Below are positions 7,747 to 16,182 of a stretch of 64,000 nt of DNA, piece by piece. A program made the translations under genes and the position numbers. The notes below the pieces were generated by a model, which did no database searches, was not told where the DNA came from, and saw only the letters and a program-made list of their open reading frames with translations. Origin of the DNA: an uncultured Collinsella sp. Its GTDB lineage: Bacteria > Actinomycetota > Coriobacteriia > Coriobacteriales > Coriobacteriaceae. The stretch spans positions 62,001 to 126,000 of the forward strand of contig UQIN01000001.1 of NCBI GenBank assembly GCA_900541035.1, written 5' to 3'. Position 1 is the first letter of the stretch, and each line of letters opens with the position of its first letter.

Positions 7747-9682
7747 TACCGTCACCCTTGCCGCGCTTGGTCAGCACGAAGACGGCGATGAGCGCGAGGC
7801 CAATCACGCCGGCGGCGATGCCAACGATGGCGAGCGGATTGGTGCCAGTCTCCTGCTCGGAAGCACTAGAGGACTTCTTAGCAGTGGTCGTGGAAACAGC
7901 ACCCGTATCGGACTTGGAATCGGACTTCTTGTCGGACTTCTTGTCGGACTTGCCGTCCTTCCTGTCAGACTTCCTGTCAGACTTCTTGTCAGACTTCTTC
8001 TCGTCCTTCTTATCGGACTTATCGGAGTCCTTCTTGTCGGACTTGTTGTCCCTGGTCTCGGTCTTGGTCGACACCGTCGTCTTGGTCACCGGCTTCTGGC
8101 CCGGGGCAATAGCGCCGCCCTTCGAGCCGGAGCCAGAACCAGCGCCAGCGCCAGTGCCGGAACCAGTACCGGTACTAGAACCGCCGCCGCCATTCGAACC
8201 AACGCCGCCATTGTCGCCATTGGAGCCTGAACCGCCATTACCGCCAGGGTTAACGGCATTCTTGGTCCACTTGGCATACAACGTCAGGTCGGCCGTCACC
8301 GGCGTACTGAAGTCATACGCCTGCGTGCAAGCCTCATCGGTATACCAACCGCCGAAAGTGTAGCCATCGCGCGTCGGATCGACCGGCTTGACCAGCTTGC
8401 CATCGGCCGTAGCAACAAACTTAGTGTCGCAAGCAGACCCGCCGTTGGAGTTAAAGGCAACCGTCCAAGACTCGACAGCTCCAAGTTTAAACAGCGTGCC
8501 CGAATCATTAATGTAGTAGAGATTGCCAGAAGCATCGGCAATGACCGGAGAGTCACAGTACTGGTAATGGCCAGCCGCATCATAAATCTGCGTCGCCTCT
8601 GCATCGCCGAGCGTATAGCGATACACGCCACCACCAGCAGAGTAGTTGACGTAATCCTTGCTATCCGCGCTGTTAACGGTGAAGTACACATAGGTCTTGC
8701 CGCCCTGAACACTCACCAGCGGAGTAGCAGCAATACCGTTGAGGCCAGCCGGCAGCGCCTTGCCGTCGGCAGCAGCGACCATCGTGGTCTTACCCGTCTT
8801 CAGGTTATAGAGAACCAGAGCAGAGCCAGTAGCCGTCTGTCCGCCGACAATCAGATTGTCACCAGACACCGCAGGGGCGCTCAGATTATTCGTAAGGCCC
8901 AGATCAACCGTCTTCTGTTCACTCAGCACGCCCTTCGCCGAAAGCGAAATCACATGGAGCTTTCCGTCGTGCGTCATCTGATAGAAGGTCGAACCATTGG
9001 ACGGATCGGCAATGCAATCGGCATTTGCGACAGCGCCGAGCTTCATGGTCGAAACGACATCGCCCGTCGTCTTATCAATGCACTTAAGCGTACCCGCGCT
9101 CGTAGGAACGATGGCATACTTATCCGTCAAAGCCGCACCAGTCCAGTAATAGCCCTCGGCAGGGTCGATGTTCTGCCAAGAAACTTCGCCCGTGGCAATC
9201 TTAATGCGCGCAAAGGAGCCGTTGCCGTAGGTCGCGTTGTAATTCTCGTCATACGAAATATCGACCGAGCCTACATAGACGTACTCGCCGTCCGAAACGA
9301 CGGTGCAGGAGCTCTGCGTCAAGTCCGTCAAACCAGGCGTCAGCCACTTGCAGATCAGCTTGTCTGCAGTAATCGCCTGGACCGCACCGCCGTTGAGCGG
9401 AACGATGATAAGGCCATTGGTATAGATCGGACGAGAGGTATAGCTCACCTTGGAGGCAAGCGGCGCAGAGGCAACCTTTTTGCCCGTGGACGAATCGATC
9501 TTGATGAGCTCGTTCTCGGTCGCGATGTACACAAAGCCGTTGGCGATGACAGGTTCGCTGCAGTTGGCATACTGCTGACCAGACTCGGCCTTCCAATCGA
9601 AGGCCCACTTAAGACCGGCGGCCTGCGCAGGCGTCTTGGCATCCGTTACGGTCGAACCGTTGCCACTGTTGCCGTAGCCGGA
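7736..9682 (-). pseudogene. Downstream part of an interrupted surface-protein gene: beta-propeller, Flg_new repeat, linker, membrane anchor
   Basis: The frame is open for 648 codons directly after the TGA of the preceding frame and in the same phase. The first possible start is a GTG (9532) inside a propeller strand (FVYIATENELIKI), with 50 clearly coding codons before it, so this part has no convincing start of its own. It encodes PQQ-like beta-propeller blades (repeated GGxV, AITADKLICKW, GYYWTGAALTDKYAIVPT, GTLKCIDKTTGDV), then a Listeria-Bacteroides repeat (Flg_new: WTVAFNSNGG to GYTFGGWYTDEAC and LTLYAKW), a Gly/Ser linker, a tract of SDKK repeats, and a C-terminal helix (PLAIVGIAAGVIGLALIAVF) with the basic tail KRGKG. 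It could still be made by readthrough or reinitiation. Confidence 0.75.
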
Positions 9683-11584
9683 TCACTCGGCATCCCAATC
9701 AGGAGTCGTCGCACTCGGGTCCACGACAACCTTGTCGGGATCGGGCATGGGCGAATCGTCGGTGGTATAGGCAAGCGTGACCTTATCGCCGCTCTTGAGC
9801 GTAATCTGATTGGCGCAGAGTAAGGAGGGCTCTCCATTGATATACAGGTGCCAATATTTATTGGTCGCAGCATCATAACCGTACGACTTGTCTTCGAACG
9901 GCGATTTGATGGAATTGAGGAACCAGTACTCGCCACTCTGGGAGCCGTTGTACGTAACGCCCTTGGCCTTCAGAACCGTCTCAATAAGGTTCTGGGCAGT
10001 AGAGCCTTCAGGCAAAGAAACACTGCTTGCCGAGCCCCAGCGAGTATTGTTGCCGTTGACATCGGGACCGATAACATCGGCGGATCCAAGCACCTGACCG
10101 GGGAGGGCATCGGCGTCAGCACCATACATAAAGGTGACGGCGTCACCCTCCTGGAGCTTGTAGGCACCGGCGCCAACGTCGGCGAACTTGCCATTTACGT
10201 AGAAGCGCCAATAGCTCTTGGTCGCAGCATCCCAGCCATAGGACTTACTGTCGAACGGCGAAGTAATACCGTTGAGGAACCAGCCCCAAGACGATTCGCT
10301 AGCATCGAGCTTAAGGCCGGTCTGCTCAAGGAGATCCTTGGCAGTAGAGCCCGCCTTGAGACTCGTCTGACCCGTCGAAGCCCAAACCTGCTGCTTGCCG
10401 TCCTTGTCCTTACCGAGAACCTGAACAGAAGCATGGACAGAATCGGACGGCAACTGGTCGCCCCAGCCACCGTAGAACCACGTGACGGTATCGCCGGCAT
10501 GGATGGTGACATTGTCCGCCGTATAGTCACTCGACTTGCCGTTGATAAACAGCTGCCAATAGGTCGAATAATCTTGGGGCGTACCCAGCTCAACACCGTT
10601 GTACTTAAGGCTCAGAATGAAGGAGCCCGCAGCAACGGCGTCAATATCATTCGCCTCGAGCGCGACCTTCGTAAGGTCAAGCGCGCTCGAGCCGGACGTC
10701 ACCACATACTGCGCGTTATCGACCCAAGTCTGAGTCTTGCCCTGGGCATCGCGACCAATGACGGTCACATTTGCGGCAACCTGGTCCTTAACGACAGGGG
10801 ACGAGCTACCAGCCGTATAGGCAAACTCAATCTTCTGCCCCTGGGTGAGCTTGACGCTGCTCGCGCCAACCGAGGAAGACGCGCCGTCGACGAACAGCTG
10901 CCAGAAGGCATAAGTCGTCGGATCGTAGGCAAGCGTGCGACCATCGCTCGGAGATGTGATGCTTTTGAGGTAGAAGCCGTATGCCGTGTTCGGTTCGTAA
11001 TCCGCTTTAAAGCCCGTCTTCTGCTGCAGCTTAACGAAGGCATCCGCAGCCGTCGCGCCCTCGTCGAGCTTGAGCTGCGTAGGTGCCACCCAGGTCTGAG
11101 CCTTGCCGTCAGCATCGGTGCCGATAATCGAGAACGAGACCTCGACCTGCTTCTTGGCGACATCGCCGGTTTCTGTCGGGTTCTCTGTCTGAACGGCAGC
11201 CGCGGCGGCAGATCCCGCTTGGCCAGCGGATGCCGTCGAAGACTGCTCGCTCGTGGCAGGGCTCTCCCCCGTCGCCGAGCCTTCGCCGCCAGTTGCTGCC
11301 TCTGCTATGGCTGCACTAGCTGCAGGCGCGCCCTCGGAATCCGAAACCTCGGCGCCGCTCTGCTCAGCGGTACCGCCCGCAAGCGCTGCGTCCTCGCCCG
11401 GCGTCGCAGCCTGAGCCACAGCCTCGGCAATGCCCTCGGCGCCCTCGGCCCACAGCTGAGCCGGCGTGGTGCCAAAGGCCATCGCGAAGGCCAGGAATGC
11501 CACCAGGCCGCGCTTGGCTACACCGCGTGCAATCGCGCCACGGCGATGCGAGACGCGCTGGCGCTCGTCCTCAAACATATCCAT
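9683..11584 (-). CDS. Secreted protein with four DUF4430 (transcobalamin-like) domains; ends at an in-frame TGA
   Basis: 633 aa from ATG 11584, preceded by TAGGAG at a spacing of 5; in-frame starts further upstream lie inside the structured leader. Residues 1-46 are a Sec signal peptide (basic start, then GLVAFLAFAMAFGTTPAQLWA). An Ala/Glu/Ser-rich stretch to about 145 is followed by four DUF4430 domains at about 146-257, 269-372, 383-488 and 499-607, each with a QTW- or TRW-type strand, a middle FLNGITSPF-like segment, YWxLYINGxxS, and a final GDxVTxxY strand. The protein stops at WDAE-TGA, in a linker that continues in frame into a propeller. As it stands it lacks any wall or membrane anchor, so it would be released. 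The cobalamin-riboswitch-like leader suggests a role in corrinoid capture. Confidence 0.85.
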   Translation of the reverse strand: MDMFEDERQRVSHRRGAIARGVAKRGLVAFLAFAMAFGTTPAQLWAEGAEGIAEAVAQAATPGEDAALAGGTAEQSGAEVSDSEGAPAASAAIAEAATGGEGSATGESPATSEQSSTASAGQAGSAAAAAVQTENPTETGDVAKKQVEVSFSIIGTDADGKAQTWVAPTQLKLDEGATAADAFVKLQQKTGFKADYEPNTAYGFYLKSITSPSDGRTLAYDPTTYAFWQLFVDGASSSVGASSVKLTQGQKIEFAYTAGSSSPVVKDQVAANVTVIGRDAQGKTQTWVDNAQYVVTSGSSALDLTKVALEANDIDAVAAGSFILSLKYNGVELGTPQDYSTYWQLFINGKSSDYTADNVTIHAGDTVTWFYGGWGDQLPSDSVHASVQVLGKDKDGKQQVWASTGQTSLKAGSTAKDLLEQTGLKLDASESSWGWFLNGITSPFDSKSYGWDAATKSYWRFYVNGKFADVGAGAYKLQEGDAVTFMYGADADALPGQVLGSADVIGPDVNGNNTRWGSASSVSLPEGSTAQNLIETVLKAKGVTYNGSQSGEYWFLNSIKSPFEDKSYGYDAATNKYWHLYINGEPSLLCANQITLKSGDKVTLAYTTDDSPMPDPDKVVVDPSATTPDWDAE

Positions 11585-11767
11585 TTGTCTCCTACTGTCT
11601 GTACTTGGAGCGTTGCCTTGAGACTGCCCCACGTCATCGCGCATGTTGCGCTCGAGTTCCCCCATCGGGGCCCCCCTTCCCTCCAGAGCCCTATGCACAC
11701 CGGCGGCAAAAGCCGCAGCCGCATGCAAGACGGGAGGCGATCCGACTTAACCTTAACGACTCGGGCA

Positions 11768-11895
11768 CGTCGTCCGATCTGCGACGCGAGCATCCCGAGC
11801 CAAGAGGAATTACGGTTACTGGTACAGCTGGGGACTTGCACCCCGATTCTCCCAAATGCGCAGGATAACCGCGCATTCGTGCGTCTCCGCACCAC
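11768..11895 (-). promoter_or_regulatory. Cobalamin riboswitch-like leader
   Basis: Read on the minus strand, the leader holds, in order: GACGC, which pairs with GCGUC near the 3' end (P1/P2); the hairpin AAUGCGC with GCGCAUU; the core GGGAGAAUC; P4 with its loop CGGGGUGCAAGUCCCC; then AGCUGUACCAGUAACCGU and, after a short P6 region, GCUCGGGAUGCUCGC. These match the conserved GGUGnAAnUCC, CUGUnCCnGnAAC and GnCnGGAnnC elements of cobalamin aptamers. The shortened P5/P6 region suggests a compact variant class. Downstream, GUGCCCGAGUC can pair with GGCUCGGGAU as an expression-platform switch. It lies about 180 bases before the start of the four-DUF4430 gene. A covariance-model scan would settle the class. 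Confidence 0.8.
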
Positions 11896-11923
11896 CATCT
11901 AGGCCATCGATTATTACCGTCAA
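11896..11923 (-). promoter_or_regulatory. Possible promoter for the riboswitch-led surface locus
   Basis: On the minus strand, TTGACG (11918-11923) and TAGATG (11896-11901) are separated by 16 bases. Transcription would start near 11889, at the first base-paired segment of the aptamer. The -35 is good and the -10 poor. Confidence 0.4.
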
Positions 11924-11935
11924 AATGGTATCACG

Positions 11936-11963
11936 CAAAAGGGCCTCGCACGCAGGCGAAGCC
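11936..11963 (-). terminator. Terminator after the UbiB-family gene
   Basis: On the minus strand, GGGCTTCGC (11963-11955) pairs with GCGAGGCCC (11949-11941) and is followed by TTTTGCG. It separates the UbiB-family operon from the riboswitch-led locus, which is transcribed in the same direction. Confidence 0.75.
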
Positions 11964-12015
11964 CAAGGTAAAAGCTATTGTTTGCGATAGGAAAATGCGG
12001 TGACGGCCGCAGCCT

Positions 12016-13779
12016 CTAGTGCTTGCCGCCGTGACTGTTGAGCCAGATATTGCGGCCCAGCATAAGCGCCAGCACCAGCGCGCTCACGTAGCCCATAAAG
12101 CCAATGACCGGGATACCAAACACAACCGGCTCGATGCGCGCATAGTACACCACCGACGAACCGATAAACAGACCGGCGATCACAATTGCCATCGACATGC
12201 GGTCGATAATCCCACCTAGCTGTCGCAGCGCCTTATCGCTGCTCATGATCTGCGCGTTTACCTTAAGCTGGCCGCGCGTAAGCATACGCGAAGCCAAGCC
12301 CAGATACTCGGCCGCCTCGAGCGAGCCCTTCGCCGCGCGATAACTGCTCGCTGCAAAGTCGCGGCTCATCTCGCGCATGCGCGCATAGGTGCTTTTCTCG
12401 TTTTTAATATGCGTCTGGATGATCTGGATCATGTTGACGTTGGGCATGTACTCGGTCAACAGGCCCTCGAGCGTCACCATGCCGCGGGCGAACATCGTCA
12501 CCACGCTCGGCAGCTCAACGTCATTTTTGCGCGCGAGGTTTAACAGCGAGGTCAAAAACTCGCCGATATCCAGGTCTTTAAGGTCGAGCCCGGCAAAGTC
12601 GGCAACAATAAAGTCCAAGTCGGACAAAAAGGCCGAATGGTCAAGCTCGGCCGAATCGCCGCGCGTCACGGCAAAGCGCATGAGCGAATCCTTGAGCTTT
12701 GGCACGTCGCCCTCGGCCACGGCAAAGATCATATCCTTGACGATGCCACGGTCGTGGCTCGACATGCGTCCGACCATGCCCAAGTCGATAAAGTAGACAA
12801 TTCCGTCTTTGAGGATGATGTTTCCCGCATGCGGGTCGGCATGGAAAAAGCCGTCGTCGAGCACCTGCGTCGAATAGTCCTCGACGATTGCGGCACCGAT
12901 CTTTTCCAAGTCATAGCCCTCGGCCACTAAGCGTTCAGGATCGGCGATCGAAATGCCGTCGACGTAATCCATAACCACCACGTGCTCGGTGCACAGGTCC
13001 AGATAGGATTTAGGGCACGTCACGCCATGAACGCTCTTATGGAACTCGTAGAAGTCGTTGAGGTTTTTGGCCTCGGCCAAAAAGTTGGTCTCCTCGCGAA
13101 ACGAGGTCCACAGCTCCTCGACCACGCCGTGCAGGTCAACGAATTGATCGGTGTTGACGAACTTGGAAACGATACGCACCACCGAGCGGATGATATCGAT
13201 GTCCTGCGCCATAACCTGCTGCGCACCGGGGCGCTGCACCTTGACGGCCACGTCCTCGCCCGTCACCAGACGAGCGCGGTGCACCTGCGCGAGCGATGCG
13301 CTACCAAGCGGATTGGGATCGATCGCATCGAACATCTCCCCCAGGCGCAGGCCGTATTCTTCCTCCAGACAGCGAAGCGCTACCTCGTACGGCACCGGCT
13401 CCACGTCGGAGCGCAGACGACGCAGCTCGTCGCAAAAGCGTTGCGGCAGAATCTCGGACCGGTTGGCCAGAATCTGCCCCATCTTGACGAACATGGGGCC
13501 GAGTTCCTCGAGCAGGCGGCGCAAACGAACCGGCGTGAGGTTATCCCACACGCGGTACTTTTTGACCAGGCGAACAATCTGCCCAATGCGTTCGCGACGA
13601 CCCGCCGGCGTGAGCTGGTATTCCTCGTCCGGTGCCATCGCGTCGGGCTCCTCGGGCACCATATCGACAGCGCGTGGCTTCTTGCGAGCGCCCGAGACGG
13701 CAGCGTCGACCTCATCGACAACCGCCGCCTCGTTACCCAGAGGATCTAGATTGTTGTAATCGGTGGTGGAATCTGCCAT
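12016..13779 (-). CDS. AarF/UbiB (ABC1) family atypical kinase-like protein
   Basis: 587 aa. UbiB/COQ8 proteins have a protein-kinase-like fold with ATPase activity that supports isoprenoid-quinone or lipid metabolism at the membrane. The family marks are present: the inhibitory KxGQ-type segment (FVKMGQILANRSEILP, near residues 94-109), the ATP-binding lysine in VAVKVQRPG, the catalytic-loop region FHADPHAGNI, the DFG-equivalent FIDLGMVGR, and two C-terminal membrane helices (AIVIAGLFIGSSVVY and ISALVLALMLG-like). The start is 8 bases after the stop of the phasin-like gene, so the two form an operon; the Shine-Dalgarno is weak, which suggests coupling. In this probably menaquinone-using or quinone-poor anaerobe its role is unclear. 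Confidence 0.9.
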   Translation of the reverse strand: MADSTTDYNNLDPLGNEAAVVDEVDAAVSGARKKPRAVDMVPEEPDAMAPDEEYQLTPAGRRERIGQIVRLVKKYRVWDNLTPVRLRRLLEELGPMFVKMGQILANRSEILPQRFCDELRRLRSDVEPVPYEVALRCLEEEYGLRLGEMFDAIDPNPLGSASLAQVHRARLVTGEDVAVKVQRPGAQQVMAQDIDIIRSVVRIVSKFVNTDQFVDLHGVVEELWTSFREETNFLAEAKNLNDFYEFHKSVHGVTCPKSYLDLCTEHVVVMDYVDGISIADPERLVAEGYDLEKIGAAIVEDYSTQVLDDGFFHADPHAGNIILKDGIVYFIDLGMVGRMSSHDRGIVKDMIFAVAEGDVPKLKDSLMRFAVTRGDSAELDHSAFLSDLDFIVADFAGLDLKDLDIGEFLTSLLNLARKNDVELPSVVTMFARGMVTLEGLLTEYMPNVNMIQIIQTHIKNEKSTYARMREMSRDFAASSYRAAKGSLEAAEYLGLASRMLTRGQLKVNAQIMSSDKALRQLGGIIDRMSMAIVIAGLFIGSSVVYYARIEPVVFGIPVIGFMGYVSALVLALMLGRNIWLNSHGGKH

Positions 13780-13787
13780 CTGCGCTG

Positions 13788-14204
13788 CTACTCGGCCTCT
13801 TCGGTATCCTTCGCATCGTCGGCCTCAACAGACTCGACGGGCACCGAGGTCACGTTGTCCTCGACCGAATCGACGATGTCGCGCACATGAGCCAGGAAGG
13901 CCGTGCGCTCGGGCGCGGTCATAACGCGGACGCGAGCCAGAATGAGCTCGTCGAGCACGCGTTGGGCCGCGGTCTCGCCCTGCATGCCCAGACGCTCGGT
14001 CAGGTCGGAGATGGTGCCGCCGGCCTGCTCGAACATGTCGGACACGCTACGGGCGATATCGGGGGTGCCGGCGTCCTTGCGAACCTGCTCGCCCTTGGTA
14101 TTAAGGTCGTCGAGGACCTTCTTGCCGCCTTCGACAGCAACGGCGGCAGCGCCAAAGCCCACGTTAATGGCGCCGTTAACAAGCTGATCGAGTTTCATAA
14201 CCAT
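13788..14204 (-). CDS. Phasin-like helical protein
   Basis: 138 aa from ATG 14204, with GGAG 6 bases upstream. A TTG further upstream at 14216 overlaps this ribosome binding site and is rejected. The start MVMKLDQLVNGAINVGFGAA is a short amphipathic or hydrophobic segment. The rest is helical and charged (DDLNTKGEQVRKD, FEQAGGTISDLTERLG, DELILARVRVMTAPERTAFLAHVRDIVDSVED) and ends in an acidic tail. This resembles the phasin-type proteins (polyhydroxyalkanoate regulator phasins) often found beside UbiB homologues. No PHA synthase is near, so lipid or membrane association is more likely than granule binding. Function is inferred from neighbourhood. Confidence 0.6.
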   Translation of the reverse strand: MVMKLDQLVNGAINVGFGAAAVAVEGGKKVLDDLNTKGEQVRKDAGTPDIARSVSDMFEQAGGTISDLTERLGMQGETAAQRVLDELILARVRVMTAPERTAFLAHVRDIVDSVEDNVTSVPVESVEADDAKDTEEAE

Positions 14205-14303
14205 GGTTGTCTCCAATCACAAACAACTGCATTGGCGTTCTTGTACCCAAGATTGAGCGAAAGCGACAAAGCGTTTTAGCACTATTCGATCGACGAGAAA
14301 TCC

Positions 14304-15827
14304 CTACCTCACGTTGTCGTTCATCGCGAAAGAGTTCTTCATGGCGCAGCTCGTGGTGAAGAGCACCTTGCCCAGCAGGGCATCGGTCTCCACGCGAACA
14401 CGCTCGGCAAAGGCCTCGTTGGCGCGTGCAAGCTCGGAAGGCACCTCGGCCTCGGGCAGAGCGGCTACGGCAGCGTCGACGTCATGGATCTGCTTGTGGC
14501 CCATGCCACCGACCTTCTCCTGATAATCCTCGACCGCGCGACCGCACTCATGGAAGCGGACGTCGGCCAGGGCGCCGATCAGGCGGTTGGCCCAGTAGAA
14601 GTTTTCGGACGTCACGCGAGCCTGCGTGTCGGCATAGTACTCGGGCATGGTCTCGACGTTGGCGTACAGCGGGACCAGCGCGTTAAACGAGTTGGAGCCA
14701 AAGGCCATCCACTGCACGGCGCGATACGCCGGCTGCGCATAGGGGCGCAGCTGCAACACGGCGAGCTGGCTGTTGCGGTTGATGCCGATGGGGCGATAGG
14801 CGCCGCGCGTAGCGGGCGTGCCCTTGCTGCCGTAGCAGTCGTACTCCGTGCCCTGGTAGTGGCTCGAGAGTACGTACTTGATGTCCTCGATGGTCACCTT
14901 GCGCTCGGGCACGCGGCTCCAGGGGATATCGTCGCTCTCGGGCGTGTAGTCGGCCTCGGGACCATCCCACACGTCGCTGGGGTTGAGGCAGCGCTGCATG
15001 TACCAGGCGCGCGGCGTGTTGTAGACGTGGTCGCTGTCGCTGTGCGAGCCAAAGGCCTCGCGCGGGTTAAAGACCGCAGCCGGACCGTCGCCCTCAACGC
15101 CCAGCGTCAAATCCAGATGCCACTCGGCCATCCAGGCGCGCAGGTCGGCAGAGCACATGTGGTCGGCCTGGGCGCCCTCGGCGTCATCCAGATCAAAGCT
15201 GTCGATACCCAGCTGGTTGGGCATGGTCACATAGGCGTCATCGGGCACACGCTTGGCAATCCAGTGGTGACCGCCGATGGTCTCGAGCCACCAGATCTCG
15301 CCCACGTCGCTAAAGGCGATGCCGTTGTTCTCGTAGGTGCCGTAGCGCTCGAGCAGGTCGCCCAGGATACGAACGCCGTCGCGGGCGGACTTAGCGTACG
15401 GCAGGACCAAGGTCACCATGTCCTCCTCGCCCAGGCCACCAGGCTGCGCCGGCACATAGCCGTCCTCACCCTCGTTGCCCTTGGCGGGCACGTAGTCCAC
15501 GAGTGGGTCGGCGCCGCGAACGCGCTCATTGGTGGTGAGCGTCTCAGTTGCGGACATGCCCACATTGAGCTCGTTGAAACCGGCCTCGGCCCAGATGCCG
15601 TGGCCCGGAACAACATCGGGGACGCTCGTATAACGCATGGGGCTATCGGGCAGCTCGATGGTCAGGTGGCTCAGGACGCTCGTGTAGACGCGCGGCTGCT
15701 CGTCGGGATGCACCACGCGCATACGCTTGGGCTCAAACACCCCGTTGGACGAGTCCTCATTGCGGGCAACCAGCGTCGACCCGTCGTAGCTCGCGTTCTT
15801 ACCAACCAAAATCGTTGTGCACGGCAT
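14304..15827 (-). CDS. C69 family dipeptidase
   Basis: 507 aa, starting MPCTTILVGKNASYDGST at ATG 15827, 6 bases after AGGAGG. The ATG two codons upstream abuts the ribosome binding site and is rejected. Family C69 enzymes (PepD type) are N-terminal-nucleophile hydrolases in which the Cys near the start becomes the nucleophile after Met or propeptide removal; here it is Cys3. The following VARNEDS motif and DVGEIWWLETIGGHHWIAKRVPDD are characteristic. The enzyme cleaves dipeptides broadly, in the cytoplasm since no signal peptide is seen. Length is slightly above the typical 470-500 aa. It appears to be transcribed alone, with the phasin-like gene 99 bases downstream on the same strand. Confidence 0.92.
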   Translation of the reverse strand: MPCTTILVGKNASYDGSTLVARNEDSSNGVFEPKRMRVVHPDEQPRVYTSVLSHLTIELPDSPMRYTSVPDVVPGHGIWAEAGFNELNVGMSATETLTTNERVRGADPLVDYVPAKGNEGEDGYVPAQPGGLGEEDMVTLVLPYAKSARDGVRILGDLLERYGTYENNGIAFSDVGEIWWLETIGGHHWIAKRVPDDAYVTMPNQLGIDSFDLDDAEGAQADHMCSADLRAWMAEWHLDLTLGVEGDGPAAVFNPREAFGSHSDSDHVYNTPRAWYMQRCLNPSDVWDGPEADYTPESDDIPWSRVPERKVTIEDIKYVLSSHYQGTEYDCYGSKGTPATRGAYRPIGINRNSQLAVLQLRPYAQPAYRAVQWMAFGSNSFNALVPLYANVETMPEYYADTQARVTSENFYWANRLIGALADVRFHECGRAVEDYQEKVGGMGHKQIHDVDAAVAALPEAEVPSELARANEAFAERVRVETDALLGKVLFTTSCAMKNSFAMNDNVR

Positions 15828-15910
15828 GCGCATCCTCCTTGAGCGAAGAAATCAAACGGCAACAGTGTATCGCTTCGGCGCAAAAAGGGCGAAACCACGG
15901 CCTCGGCAGC

Positions 15911-16148
15911 CCCCGTGGTCAAAAAATGCCAAATATGAGTACTGTCACCAATTTAGTGGCAGCAAATTGCACTGTTCCGGGCGCCGGGAATCCTCACCTG
16001 TCCAAAAACTGAGTCTAGTAATTCCCCATACGTCCAATAAAATTGGCTCTTTAACGATATTACTTATCGTTAAAGAGCCAAAATGATCTCAAACATATGT
16101 GACTAACTTGGCAACAGTACTCATATTTGGCATTTTTTGACCACGGGG
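15911..16148. mobile_element. MITE-like element with perfect 35-bp terminal inverted repeats
   Basis: The 35 bases at 15911-15945, beginning CCCCGTGGTC and ending GAGTACTGT, recur exactly inverted at 16114-16148. The interior is AT-rich, has no coding frame, and holds a second perfect palindrome, GGCTCTTTAACGATA with TATCGTTAAAGAGCC (about 16045-16080). The base composition differs clearly from the neighbours. No target-site duplication was recognised. It fills the gap between the C69 dipeptidase start and the folD stop. The form is that of a non-autonomous transposable element or a large hairpin repeat. Confidence 0.65.
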
Positions 16149-16182
16149 TATCTAACCAACCCCCTAAACAGCCTCCAAACGC

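Noticed and set aside
7900..8060. Short direct repeats resembling a CRISPR array
   Set aside because: They encode SDKK repeats in frame with the surface protein; no regular spacers exist.
9533..9682. Starting the propeller protein at GTG 9532
   Set aside because: The 50 codons before it are coding-like and continuous with the preceding frame, and the GTG lies in a beta-strand with no ribosome binding site.
9683..9685. Selenocysteine or other programmed recoding of the TGA
   Set aside because: No SECIS-like hairpin follows, the position is a flexible linker instead of an active site, and no related recoding is known for this family; a nonsense mutation is simpler.
9848..11902. Long plus-strand open frame opposite the DUF4430 gene
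   Set aside because: It has no ribosome binding site, its sequence is Arg/Leu-rich without any domain, and it mirrors a real gene on the minus strand; high GC alone keeps such frames open.
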